DNA from: Clostridiales bacterium
GTDB taxonomy: Bacteria > Bacillota > Clostridia > Christensenellales > CAG-138
DNA: 64,000 bases
NCBI GenBank assembly: GCA_019416935.1
Contig: DXWI01000014.1
Span: forward strand, 1-64,000
Direction: 5' to 3'
Position numbers and translations under genes: made by a program. The notes below the pieces were generated by a model. That model saw nothing but the letters and a program-made list of their open reading frames with translations. It was not told the origin of the DNA and searched no databases. Below are positions 9,831 through 17,819 of this stretch, piece by piece (the first letter of the stretch is position 1; each line of letters starts with the position of its first letter).

Positions 9831-10219
9831 GATTTGCGTCTCGCTTTCTCTGCTTTGGCAATGCTTGCAGCTCCGGCCAGAATGCCATCCAAGTGTTGTG
9901 CTTTCATCCGCTCAAACCACATCTTCCCGCGTTGGCCGGTTCCACGGTTTTCATGGTATTGCTTTTTGGCGTATGGCGCGATATACCGTACCTCGCCGCT
10001 GCCAATGACCGTGCCGAGGACGCCGGAGCGTTTCAACACGCCGGTGCGCATGGGAACGAGCGGATCGCAGTAACGCAATACGCTGCTATCGACATACTCT
10101 TGCGTTTTCCGAAACAAGTCGGTGCGCTGCGGCCCGAACGTGCGATTCCAAGAGAGCCTCGCGTTGCAGAATTTGGTATGCACATTGGAATCGCTTGGCG
10201 TCCTGATAACCACGCTCAT
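9827..10219 (-). CDS. phage minor capsid / HK97 gp10-like neck protein
   Basis: Start chosen at ATG 10219 (MSVVIRTPSDSN), overlapping the previous gene by 4 bp. The 130-residue basic protein contains 'DSSVLRYCDPLVPMRTGVLK', a head-tail joining (minor capsid 2 / gp10-type) motif with the conserved 'D..VP..TG.L..S' pattern. 'KMWFERMKAQHLDGIL' follows near the C-terminus. It probably forms part of the neck between connector and tail terminator. Confidence 0.75.
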   Translation of the reverse strand: MSVVIRTPSDSNVHTKFCNARLSWNRTFGPQRTDLFRKTQEYVDSSVLRYCDPLVPMRTGVLKRSGVLGTVIGSGEVRYIAPYAKKQYHENRGTGQRGKMWFERMKAQHLDGILAGAASIAKAEKARRKS

Positions 10220-10563
10220 TTTGCGCCCACCTCCCAATGCCACATGCAGGGACTTCCGTCGTGTTTGGTATCGACCGCGGTGATCAACAGCGCATCGTAG
10301 TCCTTGACGAGCTGCGTGATCGTATATGCGTCGGTGATCTCCTTGTCGATTGCGCCTTTGACGATCCGGCTCTTTCCGTCTCGGCAAAGCGGCGGGGAAG
10401 GGGAGACGTATGGCACAAGGATGGTTGCCGCGTCTCCCGTCGTCATGCCGGTGCGCTCTGCGTTGACGCGCCGAACCTCGTCCCAAAACACGCGTCCGAG
10501 CGGCACGCGCGTGTAACCCGTGCCGTCGAACGCATACAGGGTAGCGTCCGTGTTGGTATACAT
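10216..10563 (-). CDS. phage minor capsid / head-tail adaptor protein
   Basis: This 115-residue protein starts MYTNTDATLYAFDGTGYTRV and ends in '...MWHWEVGAK'. It has the beta-rich composition of Firmicute 'putative minor capsid' (DUF6751-like) proteins, with 'ITVYNK..D'-like core strands around 'AYTITQLVKDYDALLITAVD'. Starts and stops overlap those of both neighbours. By order it corresponds to the head-tail adaptor or stopper that follows the gp6-like connector. Confidence 0.6.
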   Translation of the reverse strand: MYTNTDATLYAFDGTGYTRVPLGRVFWDEVRRVNAERTGMTTGDAATILVPYVSPSPPLCRDGKSRIVKGAIDKEITDAYTITQLVKDYDALLITAVDTKHDGSPCMWHWEVGAK

Positions 10564-10931
10564 CAGTACCAGTACACCCCCCGAAACAGCAGGCCGGTTT
10601 CTGCAAGATACCGGTGCGCCGCCGACCGCAGTCCGCTTTCAGTCGCGCGCGCCACAGCCTCCGGGCTTTGGTAGGAGACGGAGTAGCTGCCTGTTTTTTC
10701 GGAGGCGATTCCGGCTGCGCCGCCTGCCGCCGACTGCGCGCCTTGCAGCACGTCCGCCATAGCGCAGACGGCCATCTTGATTGCTTCCATCGTGCTGTTT
10801 TCGGCGGCTCTGCCGCTTGTCAGCGCGTCCAGATGCGCGGACGCATCCCGCACCCTTGCAGGCCAATCAGCGGCCGATATGGCGCTCCCGCCATATGTGC
10901 CGGTATAGTAGTCGTAATCCGCGTAGATCAT
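10563..10931 (-). CDS. phage head-tail connector (gp6-like)
   Basis: This 122-residue protein starts MIYADYDYYTGTYGGSAISA, an opening seen in Firmicute head-tail connector proteins. It is helical through 'WPARVRDASAHLDALTSGRA' and continues with 'MAVCAMADVLQGAQSA'. It lies just after the capsid gene and a small basic-acidic peptide gene. In the family, a ring of these subunits attaches beneath the portal. Confidence 0.7.
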   Translation of the reverse strand: MIYADYDYYTGTYGGSAISAADWPARVRDASAHLDALTSGRAAENSTMEAIKMAVCAMADVLQGAQSAAGGAAGIASEKTGSYSVSYQSPEAVARATESGLRSAAHRYLAETGLLFRGVYWY

Positions 10932-10955
10932 GCGCCGGATCGCCTCCTTTGTGCG

Positions 10956-11078
10956 TTAGTTATCGGACTTCTTGTCCTCGCCATCTGGCTGCTTATCTTC
11001 ACCCTTGGGCTTCTTATCTTCACCCTTGGGCTGCTTTGCCGGCTTTACCGGCAATCCCACGTTACGCGACATACGCAT
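10956..11078 (-). CDS. 40-residue Lys/Asp repeat peptide between capsid and connector
   Basis: The ATG at 11078 is preceded by AAGGCGGG, and a second in-frame ATG lies at 11072. It encodes 40 residues starting MRMSRNVGLPVKPAKQPKG. A heptad-like unit (P-K/D-G-E-D-K-K/Q) then repeats three times before the end KKSDN. The DNA shows a matching tandem repeat of about 21 bases at 10975-11035. The protein is highly charged and probably disordered. Small charged or Ig-like genes directly after the capsid gene are common in such phages, where they decorate the head or tail, but no function can be read here. Confidence 0.55.
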   Translation of the reverse strand: MRMSRNVGLPVKPAKQPKGEDKKPKGEDKQPDGEDKKSDN

Positions 11079-11086
11079 TTCCCGCC

Positions 11087-11971
11087 TTAACCGGCAGCCT
11101 TGTGATGCAGGTAGATACCAGCGGCCTTATTTTCGTACACATCGGCAAGGCCGTACGCGCGATAGAAGAACAGCCACGCGTCGCTCGACTGGTTCTCCTC
11201 CGGCGGGATGACCTTGTTGACCGTGTGCTTGGGATACTGCATGAGCGCCGACTTGTGGATGACCATGAAGTTGATATCCGCGCCGGTCGTCGCAGTCTTG
11301 GAGTAGCCGCCGGCGGTCTCGCCGTCGGTGGTGCCGTCGAGCAGCGTGATCTGCGTGTAGAAACGGCTCTGCGGTACCTTGATTACGTTGGAGAACGAAC
11401 CGAGCACCTCGCGGCTCTTGTTCGTGTCGAGATCCTCAACGAAGCCCTTGAGCGTCGGCGTGATGAAGAGCAGACGGCCCTCGTACGGCACCTCGTCTTC
11501 ATCCATCTTGTTGTTCGCGGCACGCAGCGCCTCGATGACCGATGCGCCGGTGGAGAGCGTGGCGCCTGTGGCGATCTTGGAGATACCGGTCGTGCCGGCG
11601 TACTGCGCAAAGCGGAACGCATCGAGCTCCGGACCAACCTTGGTGCGGATGAACTCGGACGCCAGTTTGCCAAAGGCCACGCCGGCGGTTTCCTCGTTGT
11701 CCATCGCGTCCACCTCGAACTTGCGGCCGCGCTCATAGTTGAACTGCACCGTCTCGTTGGTGAGCGTGACGGAGCCCTTGACGTATCCGCTGTTGCGATC
11801 ATAGTCGGCCAGACCGTCCATGCTCAGCTTGGGGATGATGATCTCGTTCGCGTTCGCGCCCTGCTGCGCGGTCTGCGGATCGCTGTCGAGGATGGACGAC
11901 AGGGACGCGAGCTTGTACACCTCATCGAGGAGGCTGATATACTTCTTGAATTTCGTAATGCTGTTTGCCAT
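11087..11971 (-). CDS. phage major capsid protein (HK97-type fold)
   Basis: This 294-residue protein begins MANSITKFKKYISLLDEVYK. It includes 'GANANEIIIPKLSMDGLADY', 'VQFNYERGRKFEVDAMDNEE' and 'DAFRFAQYAGTTGI', landmarks of the gp5/N4-type HK97-fold capsid family of Firmicute phages. It follows the GP20 scaffold gene at 21 nt, and its length is normal for scaffold-assembled capsids lacking a fused delta domain. An AAAAGGAG-type RBS precedes the start. Hundreds of copies form the procapsid shell. Confidence 0.85.
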   Translation of the reverse strand: MANSITKFKKYISLLDEVYKLASLSSILDSDPQTAQQGANANEIIIPKLSMDGLADYDRNSGYVKGSVTLTNETVQFNYERGRKFEVDAMDNEETAGVAFGKLASEFIRTKVGPELDAFRFAQYAGTTGISKIATGATLSTGASVIEALRAANNKMDEDEVPYEGRLLFITPTLKGFVEDLDTNKSREVLGSFSNVIKVPQSRFYTQITLLDGTTDGETAGGYSKTATTGADINFMVIHKSALMQYPKHTVNKVIPPEENQSSDAWLFFYRAYGLADVYENKAAGIYLHHKAAG

Positions 11972-11992
11972 TCAGATAACTCCTTTTCTGTT

Positions 11993-12547
11993 TTACTGTT
12001 TGAGCGGCGGCAATCCCATCACCGCGCGCGCTGCCGCCATGTCGTCCTCACCCTGCTGGAATCCGCCGGTGGGAGCGCCAAAGCGCGGCGGTTGCTTTTC
12101 GGGCTCAAACAAATACTCGTTCTCGCCCTTGATCTTTTCGAGCTGTTCTTTGAGACCGGTGATCTCGCCGGAATCGGTGAGCTTCAGCGCCTTCAGGTCG
12201 AGGAACGCTTTCACGGCTTTGGCGCTGCGCGCCTTGCTGCCGGACAGCGCGGAATCGAGCGCGTGATCAAAGCGGAGCGCGTCCAAGTCCTCCTTGGCCT
12301 TCTTTTCCGCCGCCTCGTACTTTGCCTTGTAGTCGTCGGCATTTTTCTTGATGCCGTCGATGTCCATGCCCTTGAACGATTCGATCTGCTTGTTTGCTTC
12401 TGCAAGCTGCGTTTGCAGCCCGTCAGCGCGCGCCTTCTCGACATCATACCGCTGCTTATGCGCTGCGATATCCTTCCCGTTCTCCGCCATGATCTGATCG
12501 ATCACGCTCTGTTCCAGTCCAAGTTCCTTCAAAAATTCCGTTTTCAT
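11993..12547 (-). CDS. phage scaffolding protein (GP20 family)
   Basis: This 184-residue protein begins MKTEFLKELGLEQSVIDQIM, the conserved 'L..LGL..e..d.Im.eng' start of GP20/minor structural scaffolds. A long coiled coil (about residues 28-90) follows with 'KARADGLQTQLAEANKQIES'. The C-terminus is Gln/Gly/Pro-rich, the part that normally binds the capsid subunit. It lies directly upstream of the capsid gene. AGAGGAGG is its RBS. The role is to template procapsid assembly and then leave. Confidence 0.85.
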   Translation of the reverse strand: MKTEFLKELGLEQSVIDQIMAENGKDIAAHKQRYDVEKARADGLQTQLAEANKQIESFKGMDIDGIKKNADDYKAKYEAAEKKAKEDLDALRFDHALDSALSGSKARSAKAVKAFLDLKALKLTDSGEITGLKEQLEKIKGENEYLFEPEKQPPRFGAPTGGFQQGEDDMAAARAVMGLPPLKQ

Positions 12548-12639
12548 GTGTTCCTCCTCTCAACGATAGGCTTTTTTAGGTGGTCGCCGCCACCCGTCGT
12601 CCCGCCCTGTAGGATTGCGGATTCCAATTTTGGGGTATC

Positions 12640-12664
12640 AAAAAAGCACCCCGTTCGGGTGCTT
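12640..12664 (-). terminator. intrinsic terminator downstream of the 36-residue peptide gene
   Basis: On the minus strand the stem GCACCC/GGGTGC (extended by AA/TT) closes a short loop and is followed by six T residues. It lies between the small membrane peptide gene and the scaffold gene, inside the morphogenesis operon. Confidence 0.75.
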
Positions 12665-12677
12665 GGTTGATTGATGG

Positions 12678-12788
12678 TCAAATGTGTTGTAAAAAATATC
12701 GAATCGCGGTGATCATAAACGTTACAGATAACGCGATTGACAATAGCCCCGCCACGATTTTGATGCCGAGCAAGATTTTATCAAGCAT
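12678..12788 (-). CDS. 36-residue single-pass membrane peptide
   Basis: The ATG at 12788 is preceded by AAAGGAGC at a good distance. The product starts MLDKILLGIKIVAGLLSIAL and ends 'ITAIRYFLQHI', one continuous hydrophobic helix (about residues 5-28) with a basic tail. It is flanked on both sides by intrinsic terminators (12811-12836 upstream, 12640-12664 downstream). The function is unknown. Size and hydrophobicity would fit a phage membrane effector, a superinfection-exclusion peptide or a type I toxin-like peptide, none of which is proven. Confidence 0.5.
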   Translation of the reverse strand: MLDKILLGIKIVAGLLSIALSVTFMITAIRYFLQHI

Positions 12789-12810
12789 GCTGCGCTCCTT
12801 TCTTGTCACG

Positions 12811-12836
12811 AAAAAACACCCATCTTTGGATGGGCG
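12811..12836 (-). terminator. intrinsic terminator after the Cys-rich small gene
   Basis: Minus strand: CGCCCATC, loop CAAA, GATGGGTG (one G-U pair), then TTTTTT. This is a strong textbook terminator within the late operon, after the 61-residue gene at 12856-13041 and before the membrane peptide gene. Confidence 0.8.
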
Positions 12837-12855
12837 CTTGTTGAACAATAACAAT

Positions 12856-13041
12856 TTAATTTACATCGCTATATGGACAACTTCTGCAGGTTTTTCTTGT
12901 CTGCTCATCGTCTTGAAACTCCATTTCTGGAACGGATTGGGGATTCAATCCGAGCGTTAAGCACATAACGATTTCATAGCACACTTCACTGTTGATTGTT
13001 TGGCCGGTTATCGGACAAACACGATCTTCCTCACAATACAT
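12856..13041 (-). CDS. 61-residue Cys-rich protein overlapping the minor capsid gene
   Basis: The start at 13041 lies 11 bp inside the end of the minor capsid gene. The protein starts MYCEEDRVCPITGQTINSEV and ends 'KTCRSCPYSDVN'. Six cysteines in C-x5-C and C-x2-C arrangements suggest a zinc-binding mini-domain. It is the last gene before a strong terminator. Its tight linkage to a capsid protein with a nuclease-like C-terminus raises the possibility of a partner or immunity role. That is inference from position only. Confidence 0.6.
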   Translation of the reverse strand: MYCEEDRVCPITGQTINSEVCYEIVMCLTLGLNPQSVPEMEFQDDEQTRKTCRSCPYSDVN

Positions 13042-14581
13042 GATTTTTCAACCTTTCGACAAGCATCTCGAATCTTTCCGAGAAATCGTTTTTCGACCAA
13101 ACCGTTTTTGCAATCCACTCGATACCGGGATATTGGCTTGTCTTTGTTAATACTGTAGCACCATTTTCGGAAATATACAACAGTCTTTGCCCGTTAAACT
13201 GCGAAACGCAAAGGAGAGCTGTATCAACATATGACTGAACATCATCGGATGTAATCCCTCTTTCCAGCATTCTTTGCATAATATGGCTTGGCTGTTTTCT
13301 TCCAATATCTTCCAAAACATAGGCTCTTAAATGCTGAATGGGGACTTCTTTCCCCGGTATGTTGGATTGTTTTAACATCCAAGCAGTTCTATTCGTTCTC
13401 TCCGCCCAAACCGCCTTACTGCTCATGCTGTGGCCAAAGCCGAGCACCTGTATGCGGTCCTCCTGCGTGGGCAGGTGCGCCTTGTGCGAGAACTCCCGGT
13501 ACATCTCCCGCTGCCTGCGCAGCTTGATGCTCTCAGCCGTGAAGTCGTCGGAAAGCCCTGCGCCGTCTGCGGCCATGATGCGCCGCTTCGTTTTCCGCAT
13601 GGCGGTTTCCATCTTCCTCTGATACTGCGATGCCTCATACGCGCTGTATGTTCGCCCGTCATATGTAAACGGAGGCGGGTCGATGTTTCGTAAGTCCTCG
13701 TCGGTATACGCTCGTTCGTCAATGCCGGGGAAGAACGGGTAAAAGTCGTGCCGGCAGTTCCAGCCCTTCAGGCCGGAGCCGGTTCCGTACCCAGTGGCGG
13801 CGGCGAGATTTGGGTATCCCGGCTCGCTGCCGTTGAGCTTGTACACCTTGCCCTGCCATTCGGCATGCTCCGGCCGCGCGCCCATGTGCGCCGTGACCTC
13901 CACATAGTCCGTATTCAGCGTTTCTGCGTTCTGCATGGATAATTCGCCAGTAAGCTGCGAAACGCCCGTTAAAACGGCTCTCCGAACCGCTACGTCCGCT
14001 CTATTGACCCATCCGCTGGCATAGTCAACAAACGATATGCCGGCGTCCGCAAGCTCCTGCACGGCGCTGCGCACGGCCTGCTGATGGCTCATTGTGCCGG
14101 CTGTCACCTGCAGGGTGGCCGCGTCAAGCGCGCGCTGATACGCCTGCGCACAGCTGCGCCAAACGCCGTCCCTGCTGCGGAAGCCCATGCTGCGCGTGAT
14201 GTTGCGCATTTCGTGCTGCGTCTGCGATACGGCCGCCTCCAGCATTCGCTGCGTCTGCGCACTGCCCAGAATGTCCCGCTGCGACGTACCCGCCCGCTCA
14301 AATACCGCGTCCCGAAACTGGGTGCTCTTTTCGGCCGCGTACTCCATCAACTCCGATATGGCCTCGTCCGACATGTCGAGCAGCTTTGCGGTCAGCCGTG
14401 CAATATCGGATTGGTCAACACCCAAGTCCATCAATCGGACGATCTGCTGCTGCGCCGTTTCCGTCAGCTCGCCGGTTTTTGCAATCCGGCGGGCAATATC
14501 CCGGATCACTTCGTCCTCATACGCCTGAAACAGCTGCATCAGATATTCGCCGATCGCCGCAATTTCGTTCGGAGTGAGCAT
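13031..14581 (-). CDS. phage minor capsid protein 2 with C-terminal DUF4258/PBECR-like domain
   Basis: This 516-residue protein starts MLTPNEIAAIGEYLMQLFQA. Residues ~1-340 match the Phage_min_cap2 family: a long helical N-terminus, then 'VTAHMGARPEHAEWQGKVY', 'GWNCRHDFYPFFPGIDE' and 'YEASQYQRKMETAMRKTKRR', which are the conserved family blocks. After about residue 400 a separate domain appears with 'HIMQRMLERGITSDDVQSYV' and then beta strands 'GQRLLYISENGATVLT'. This is the pattern of DUF4258 or PBECR/RelE-like nuclease modules attached to phage head proteins. The start overlaps the portal gene by one base. It is probably carried in the virion. Confidence 0.8.
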   Translation of the reverse strand: MLTPNEIAAIGEYLMQLFQAYEDEVIRDIARRIAKTGELTETAQQQIVRLMDLGVDQSDIARLTAKLLDMSDEAISELMEYAAEKSTQFRDAVFERAGTSQRDILGSAQTQRMLEAAVSQTQHEMRNITRSMGFRSRDGVWRSCAQAYQRALDAATLQVTAGTMSHQQAVRSAVQELADAGISFVDYASGWVNRADVAVRRAVLTGVSQLTGELSMQNAETLNTDYVEVTAHMGARPEHAEWQGKVYKLNGSEPGYPNLAAATGYGTGSGLKGWNCRHDFYPFFPGIDERAYTDEDLRNIDPPPFTYDGRTYSAYEASQYQRKMETAMRKTKRRIMAADGAGLSDDFTAESIKLRRQREMYREFSHKAHLPTQEDRIQVLGFGHSMSSKAVWAERTNRTAWMLKQSNIPGKEVPIQHLRAYVLEDIGRKQPSHIMQRMLERGITSDDVQSYVDTALLCVSQFNGQRLLYISENGATVLTKTSQYPGIEWIAKTVWSKNDFSERFEMLVERLKNHVL

Positions 14582-16017
14582 TATGTCTCATCCCCAAACA
14601 ACTGCGTTGATTTCGGCATCTGTTCGAGCGCCTGCTCCTCTGTGCAGCCGAAGTACCAGGCGTAGAGCGATTCCGGCTTGCAAATACCGGCCTGCACGAG
14701 CTGCATACGGCGGGCAAACTCCACGTCCGTATCGACGACAATGCTGTCGTCCCATGCAAACGCCGCGTCGTATGTTCCAGCCGGCGCAAGCCCTGCGGCC
14801 GTTGCAAACACGTCTATGCAATACAGCAGATGCTTGAGCGCCGTTTCCAGCGCCGCCTGCATGTCCGCGATCATGGCGTAAGATCGTTGCTTTGACGCGC
14901 GGATTTCCGTAGCCGTCTTGTCTACCGACTGCGGGTCGGAGAGCGTCCCGAACGCAAGGCCGCATGCAAATTCGATGCGCTGCAGGATGGCGTTCAGACC
15001 GTTTTTGTACGATTCATCCCGCAGTGTCGGGCTCCATGCTTTCATACCCATGGCCTGCCCGGAATCCGTTGCGGAAGCGCCAACAAGGCGGTACAACCGT
15101 TCGTGTCCCTTTGGCAGTCTGTGATTGACTTCTTCGGTATACGTTCCGTCCGCCTTATAGACGCGCTTGATCTTTGCGTCAAACAGATCGGTGGATGCGT
15201 CGATTGCTAGCTCGCCGCCCTCATACTCCCAAAGATATCGGCTGTATTGCCGGTCGGCGTCGCGGATCATCTCCCACGCCTCCGCATAGACCGATATGCC
15301 GAGCGGGGAAGAGGGATCAATGTTATTGGCAAGCGCCGGCCTAAAATAGGCAAACAGCGGCTTGTCCACATTCTCGACAATGGTTGCCGGCTGCAGGTCC
15401 GCCCAGTCGGCAACGGAGGATAACGGGATCTCCGTCTCCAAAGCGGTCTTGTTATATGACCGGAATGCGCGGTTACGGATCGTATAACTCGTGCCGTCGA
15501 GCTTGTGATGCTCCAACCGTGTGTAATACTGCTGCCCGATCGTCTTGCGGTCTACAAATACGGCTTCTGTGATGTTTCCCTCGTCGTCGTAAGAGACGGG
15601 GAAGAAGGCGTCCGCGCGGATGCAGTCCACGATGATGCGGTTGCCTTTGATGTACGGTTTGAACGCCATGCCGCCGTGTGCAACAGCAACCTCCGTGCGC
15701 ATGCGCAGAGCGTGCAGCAGCGGCTGCAGCTGCTCGCCGAGCCAATCGGCGCGGGCGGAGCCGGATACATCAACCTGCATCTCGATCGTGATCAGACGTG
15801 CGATTTCCCGCGCAATGCTGGCCGGCAGCCGCATGGTCTGCGTTGTCTTGTCCTTCCATGGCGGTTCGCCGACGTACATATCGTGCCACAGCTTTTGCGC
15901 ATCCGCCATCTCCTCCGATATGGAGATGGAAACGCCAAGATGCTGCTTAATATCCGATGCGCCAATCATACCAAAAACACCTCTCAACCAGCGGCCGAGC
16001 CGCCCGAAAATATCCAT
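14581..16017 (-). CDS. phage portal protein (SPP1 Gp6-like)
   Basis: Start chosen at ATG 16017 (MDIFGRLGRWLRGVFGMIG), two bases after the terminase stop, with GGGGG about eight bases upstream. The 478-residue protein has the portal family features 'PASIAREIARLITIEMQVDV', 'AVAHGGMAFKPYIKGNRIIV', 'PLGISVYAEAWEMIRDADRQ' and 'IEFACGLAFGTLSDPQSVDKTATEI' (quoted in part). Portal dodecamers form the DNA entry vertex and dock the terminase. It lies between terminase and minor capsid protein 2, the standard order. Confidence 0.88.
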   Translation of the reverse strand: MDIFGRLGRWLRGVFGMIGASDIKQHLGVSISISEEMADAQKLWHDMYVGEPPWKDKTTQTMRLPASIAREIARLITIEMQVDVSGSARADWLGEQLQPLLHALRMRTEVAVAHGGMAFKPYIKGNRIIVDCIRADAFFPVSYDDEGNITEAVFVDRKTIGQQYYTRLEHHKLDGTSYTIRNRAFRSYNKTALETEIPLSSVADWADLQPATIVENVDKPLFAYFRPALANNIDPSSPLGISVYAEAWEMIRDADRQYSRYLWEYEGGELAIDASTDLFDAKIKRVYKADGTYTEEVNHRLPKGHERLYRLVGASATDSGQAMGMKAWSPTLRDESYKNGLNAILQRIEFACGLAFGTLSDPQSVDKTATEIRASKQRSYAMIADMQAALETALKHLLYCIDVFATAAGLAPAGTYDAAFAWDDSIVVDTDVEFARRMQLVQAGICKPESLYAWYFGCTEEQALEQMPKSTQLFGDET

Positions 16018-16019
16018 GT

Positions 16020-17258
16020 TTACAACCCCCTGCGCCGCCATACTGGATTCATTGCGTATCGCACGGCATCGATGTGATGGTTATTCACATCCGGATATCC
16101 GTTTACGATCTCGCCATCCTTTGTGCGCTCGTATTCGTATTCTGAGAATTCGCGCACCGTGTGCTGGCATGTCTCCGGATCGATCACGATCTGATGCAAT
16201 CCCTGAAGCCACTTCATCGAATACGCAACGCTTCCAGGACCCTTTTCCGCGCCACGGGCGTTAAGGCCATAGCTGCGATAGTCCTCAATGCTCTTTGGCT
16301 CTGCGCTGTCCATTGTGATGATGTCAGCACTCGTCACGCCGGAGGCAAAAACGGCGTCCGCCGTCTGCCGGTTGGACGCGCGCAGCATGTGCAGCTCGTC
16401 CATGATATACAGCGTGCGGCGCGCTGCGTCGTAATGCACTCGGTTGTACGCCCATGGGTCGGGGTAATATCCCCAGTCGCCGCCGTGATAGATGCGGTCG
16501 AACCGTTTTCGCTCCTCTGCCGTGATCTCCCTGATCTGCAGGTTATCAAACACATTTGATCCGCAGCCGACCACCTCGCCGAGATATTCGTGCCGGTACG
16601 CTGTTGGATTGGTTTTGCGCAGATGTTCTGCGTCCGCCAAAAACTTTTCACCGAGCCATTCCCGTGGCGTTGTCATGTATGTCGTGCTGTGCACGACCTT
16701 TCCGGGCTTTTCTTCCAGCGCATATCGGTTCGCCCAATTCCGCGCCATAGCAGGCGGGTTGAAGGACTTGAAGCAGATCGCAAGCGGCCCTCCGCGAAAG
16801 ATCGATTGCTCCACGTTGCGTATCTCCTCCGGGCCGCTGTACTGATCGAGCTCCTCGAAGTGCGCAATGCCGATATAGCCGAACGGCACCTTGATCGACT
16901 TGACCTTGCCAGGATCGTCAAGGCCAAAGAACATGATCTTTTGGCCGGTGCGCTTATATGTGATCTCCATGGGACTGACCGTGCAGTGGAACTCGTTCGA
17001 GAGACCAAGCGTGGCGATCGCCCAGCAGTATTGCGCGTAGACGCTGTTGCGCAATGTATTGCCGACCTTTCGGAACACAACGGCGTGTACATCCGGGTTC
17101 CGAAGCATCAGCAGCGGTATCTCGATGGAGATATAACTGGACTTGCAGGAGCCGCGCCCGCCCTGCTCCACAATCTCAAGCTCCGTTGCAGCCTTAACCG
17201 CTCGGTGCGTGTCGTAAAAGGCAGGGGAGATGACTTTGGAGAGCTTACACGTCGTCAA
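16020..17258 (-). CDS. phage terminase large subunit
   Basis: I place the start at TTG 17258 (MTTCKLSKVISPAFYDTHRA). It has GAGGGGG nine bases upstream and overlaps the small-subunit gene by 14 bp. The ATG further upstream at 17378 reads shadow sequence of that gene. The 412-residue product has the ATPase P-loop-like 'EQGGRGSCKSSYIS' (residues ~31-44) and a Walker-B-like 'GIAHFEELDQYSG'. It also has the RNase-H nuclease acidic sites 'HGGDWGYYPDPWAY', 'TMDSAEPKSIEDYR' and 'NNHHIDAVRYAM'. It packages DNA through the portal. Confidence 0.9.
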   Translation of the reverse strand: MTTCKLSKVISPAFYDTHRAVKAATELEIVEQGGRGSCKSSYISIEIPLLMLRNPDVHAVVFRKVGNTLRNSVYAQYCWAIATLGLSNEFHCTVSPMEITYKRTGQKIMFFGLDDPGKVKSIKVPFGYIGIAHFEELDQYSGPEEIRNVEQSIFRGGPLAICFKSFNPPAMARNWANRYALEEKPGKVVHSTTYMTTPREWLGEKFLADAEHLRKTNPTAYRHEYLGEVVGCGSNVFDNLQIREITAEERKRFDRIYHGGDWGYYPDPWAYNRVHYDAARRTLYIMDELHMLRASNRQTADAVFASGVTSADIITMDSAEPKSIEDYRSYGLNARGAEKGPGSVAYSMKWLQGLHQIVIDPETCQHTVREFSEYEYERTKDGEIVNGYPDVNNHHIDAVRYAMNPVWRRRGL

Positions 17259-17733
17259 TGATCTGCACCCCCTCGTCGGACTGTAAGCTGCCACTATCAA
17301 ACAGACCGAGATGCTTGCCGAGAAGTTCAAGAGCGCGAACCTTGTCGTTTGTCTTGATCTCCGTTCCAAATTTCCCATTTTTCACGCCGGCAATCACGGC
17401 TCTCTGATCGTTCGTTAACTCGTCTGTCGGCGTGAATTTGACCTTGCCGCGCGCAGTTATCGTAGCGAATGCAGAACCATCAACAAACGCTATCCTCGCA
17501 AGCTCCAAAAGCACGCGGTCTGCGGTAATTTCTGTCCGTTTTATTTGCGCGTCTCGGCGCTTCTTGATTCTTGCGACAATCTCAGGTTTTTTCAACAATT
17601 CATTGCTGATCGAATAAGCGGTCTTTTCTGAATAACCAGCTCTGATCGCAGCCTGTGTCGCATTCAGGTCAATCAAATATTCGTCACAAAATTTCTTTTG
17701 CCGATCCGTCAATTTTGCTGGCAACTTCACCAC
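17245..17733 (-). CDS. phage terminase small subunit (Terminase_2)
   Basis: This 162-residue protein contains 'LTDRQKKFCDEYLIDLNATQ', then 'AIRAGYSEKTAYSISNELL', the defining helix-turn-helix of Terminase_2 family small subunits, with 'ELLGKHLGLF' at the C-terminus. The start is a GTG at 17733 or 17730, or a TTG at 17724 that is better spaced from AGAGGTGG. No ATG fits in frame. It recognises packaging sites and regulates the large subunit. It is the first gene of the packaging/head operon and lies back to back with the HicAB unit. Confidence 0.85.
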   Translation of the reverse strand: MVKLPAKLTDRQKKFCDEYLIDLNATQAAIRAGYSEKTAYSISNELLKKPEIVARIKKRRDAQIKRTEITADRVLLELARIAFVDGSAFATITARGKVKFTPTDELTNDQRAVIAGVKNGKFGTEIKTNDKVRALELLGKHLGLFDSGSLQSDEGVQIIDDV

Positions 17734-17770
17734 CTCTCGATCATGCGGATCACTTTTTTACAAAAAAACA

Positions 17771-17799
17771 TTGACAAATGCGCATTAAATGCGTATAAT
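17771..17799 (+). promoter_or_regulatory. sigma-A promoter of hicAB
   Basis: TTGACA at 17771-17776, a 17-bp spacer and TATAAT at 17794-17799 give a consensus promoter on the plus strand. The likely transcription start is near 17806, giving a very short leader that contains the GGGGAGGG ribosome binding site. Confidence 0.9.
17778..17796 (+). promoter_or_regulatory. candidate HicB operator
   Basis: A 19-bp inverted repeat, ATGCGCATT-A-AATGCGTAT, has one mismatch between its arms. It lies between the -35 box and the first bases of the -10 box, where a bound repressor would block RNA polymerase. HicB antitoxins with ribbon-helix-helix C-termini usually autoregulate in this way. The link to HicB is inferred. 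Confidence 0.6.
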
Positions 17800-17819
17800 A
17801 TCAATATGGGGAGGGCAAT

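Noticed and set aside
10975..11035. Short tandem repeats as a possible CRISPR array
   Set aside because: The repeats are contiguous without spacers and encode the repeated residues of a small phage protein. No cas genes are present.
10781..12670. 629-codon plus-strand frame over the capsid region
   Set aside because: Antisense of the recognised capsid and scaffold genes.
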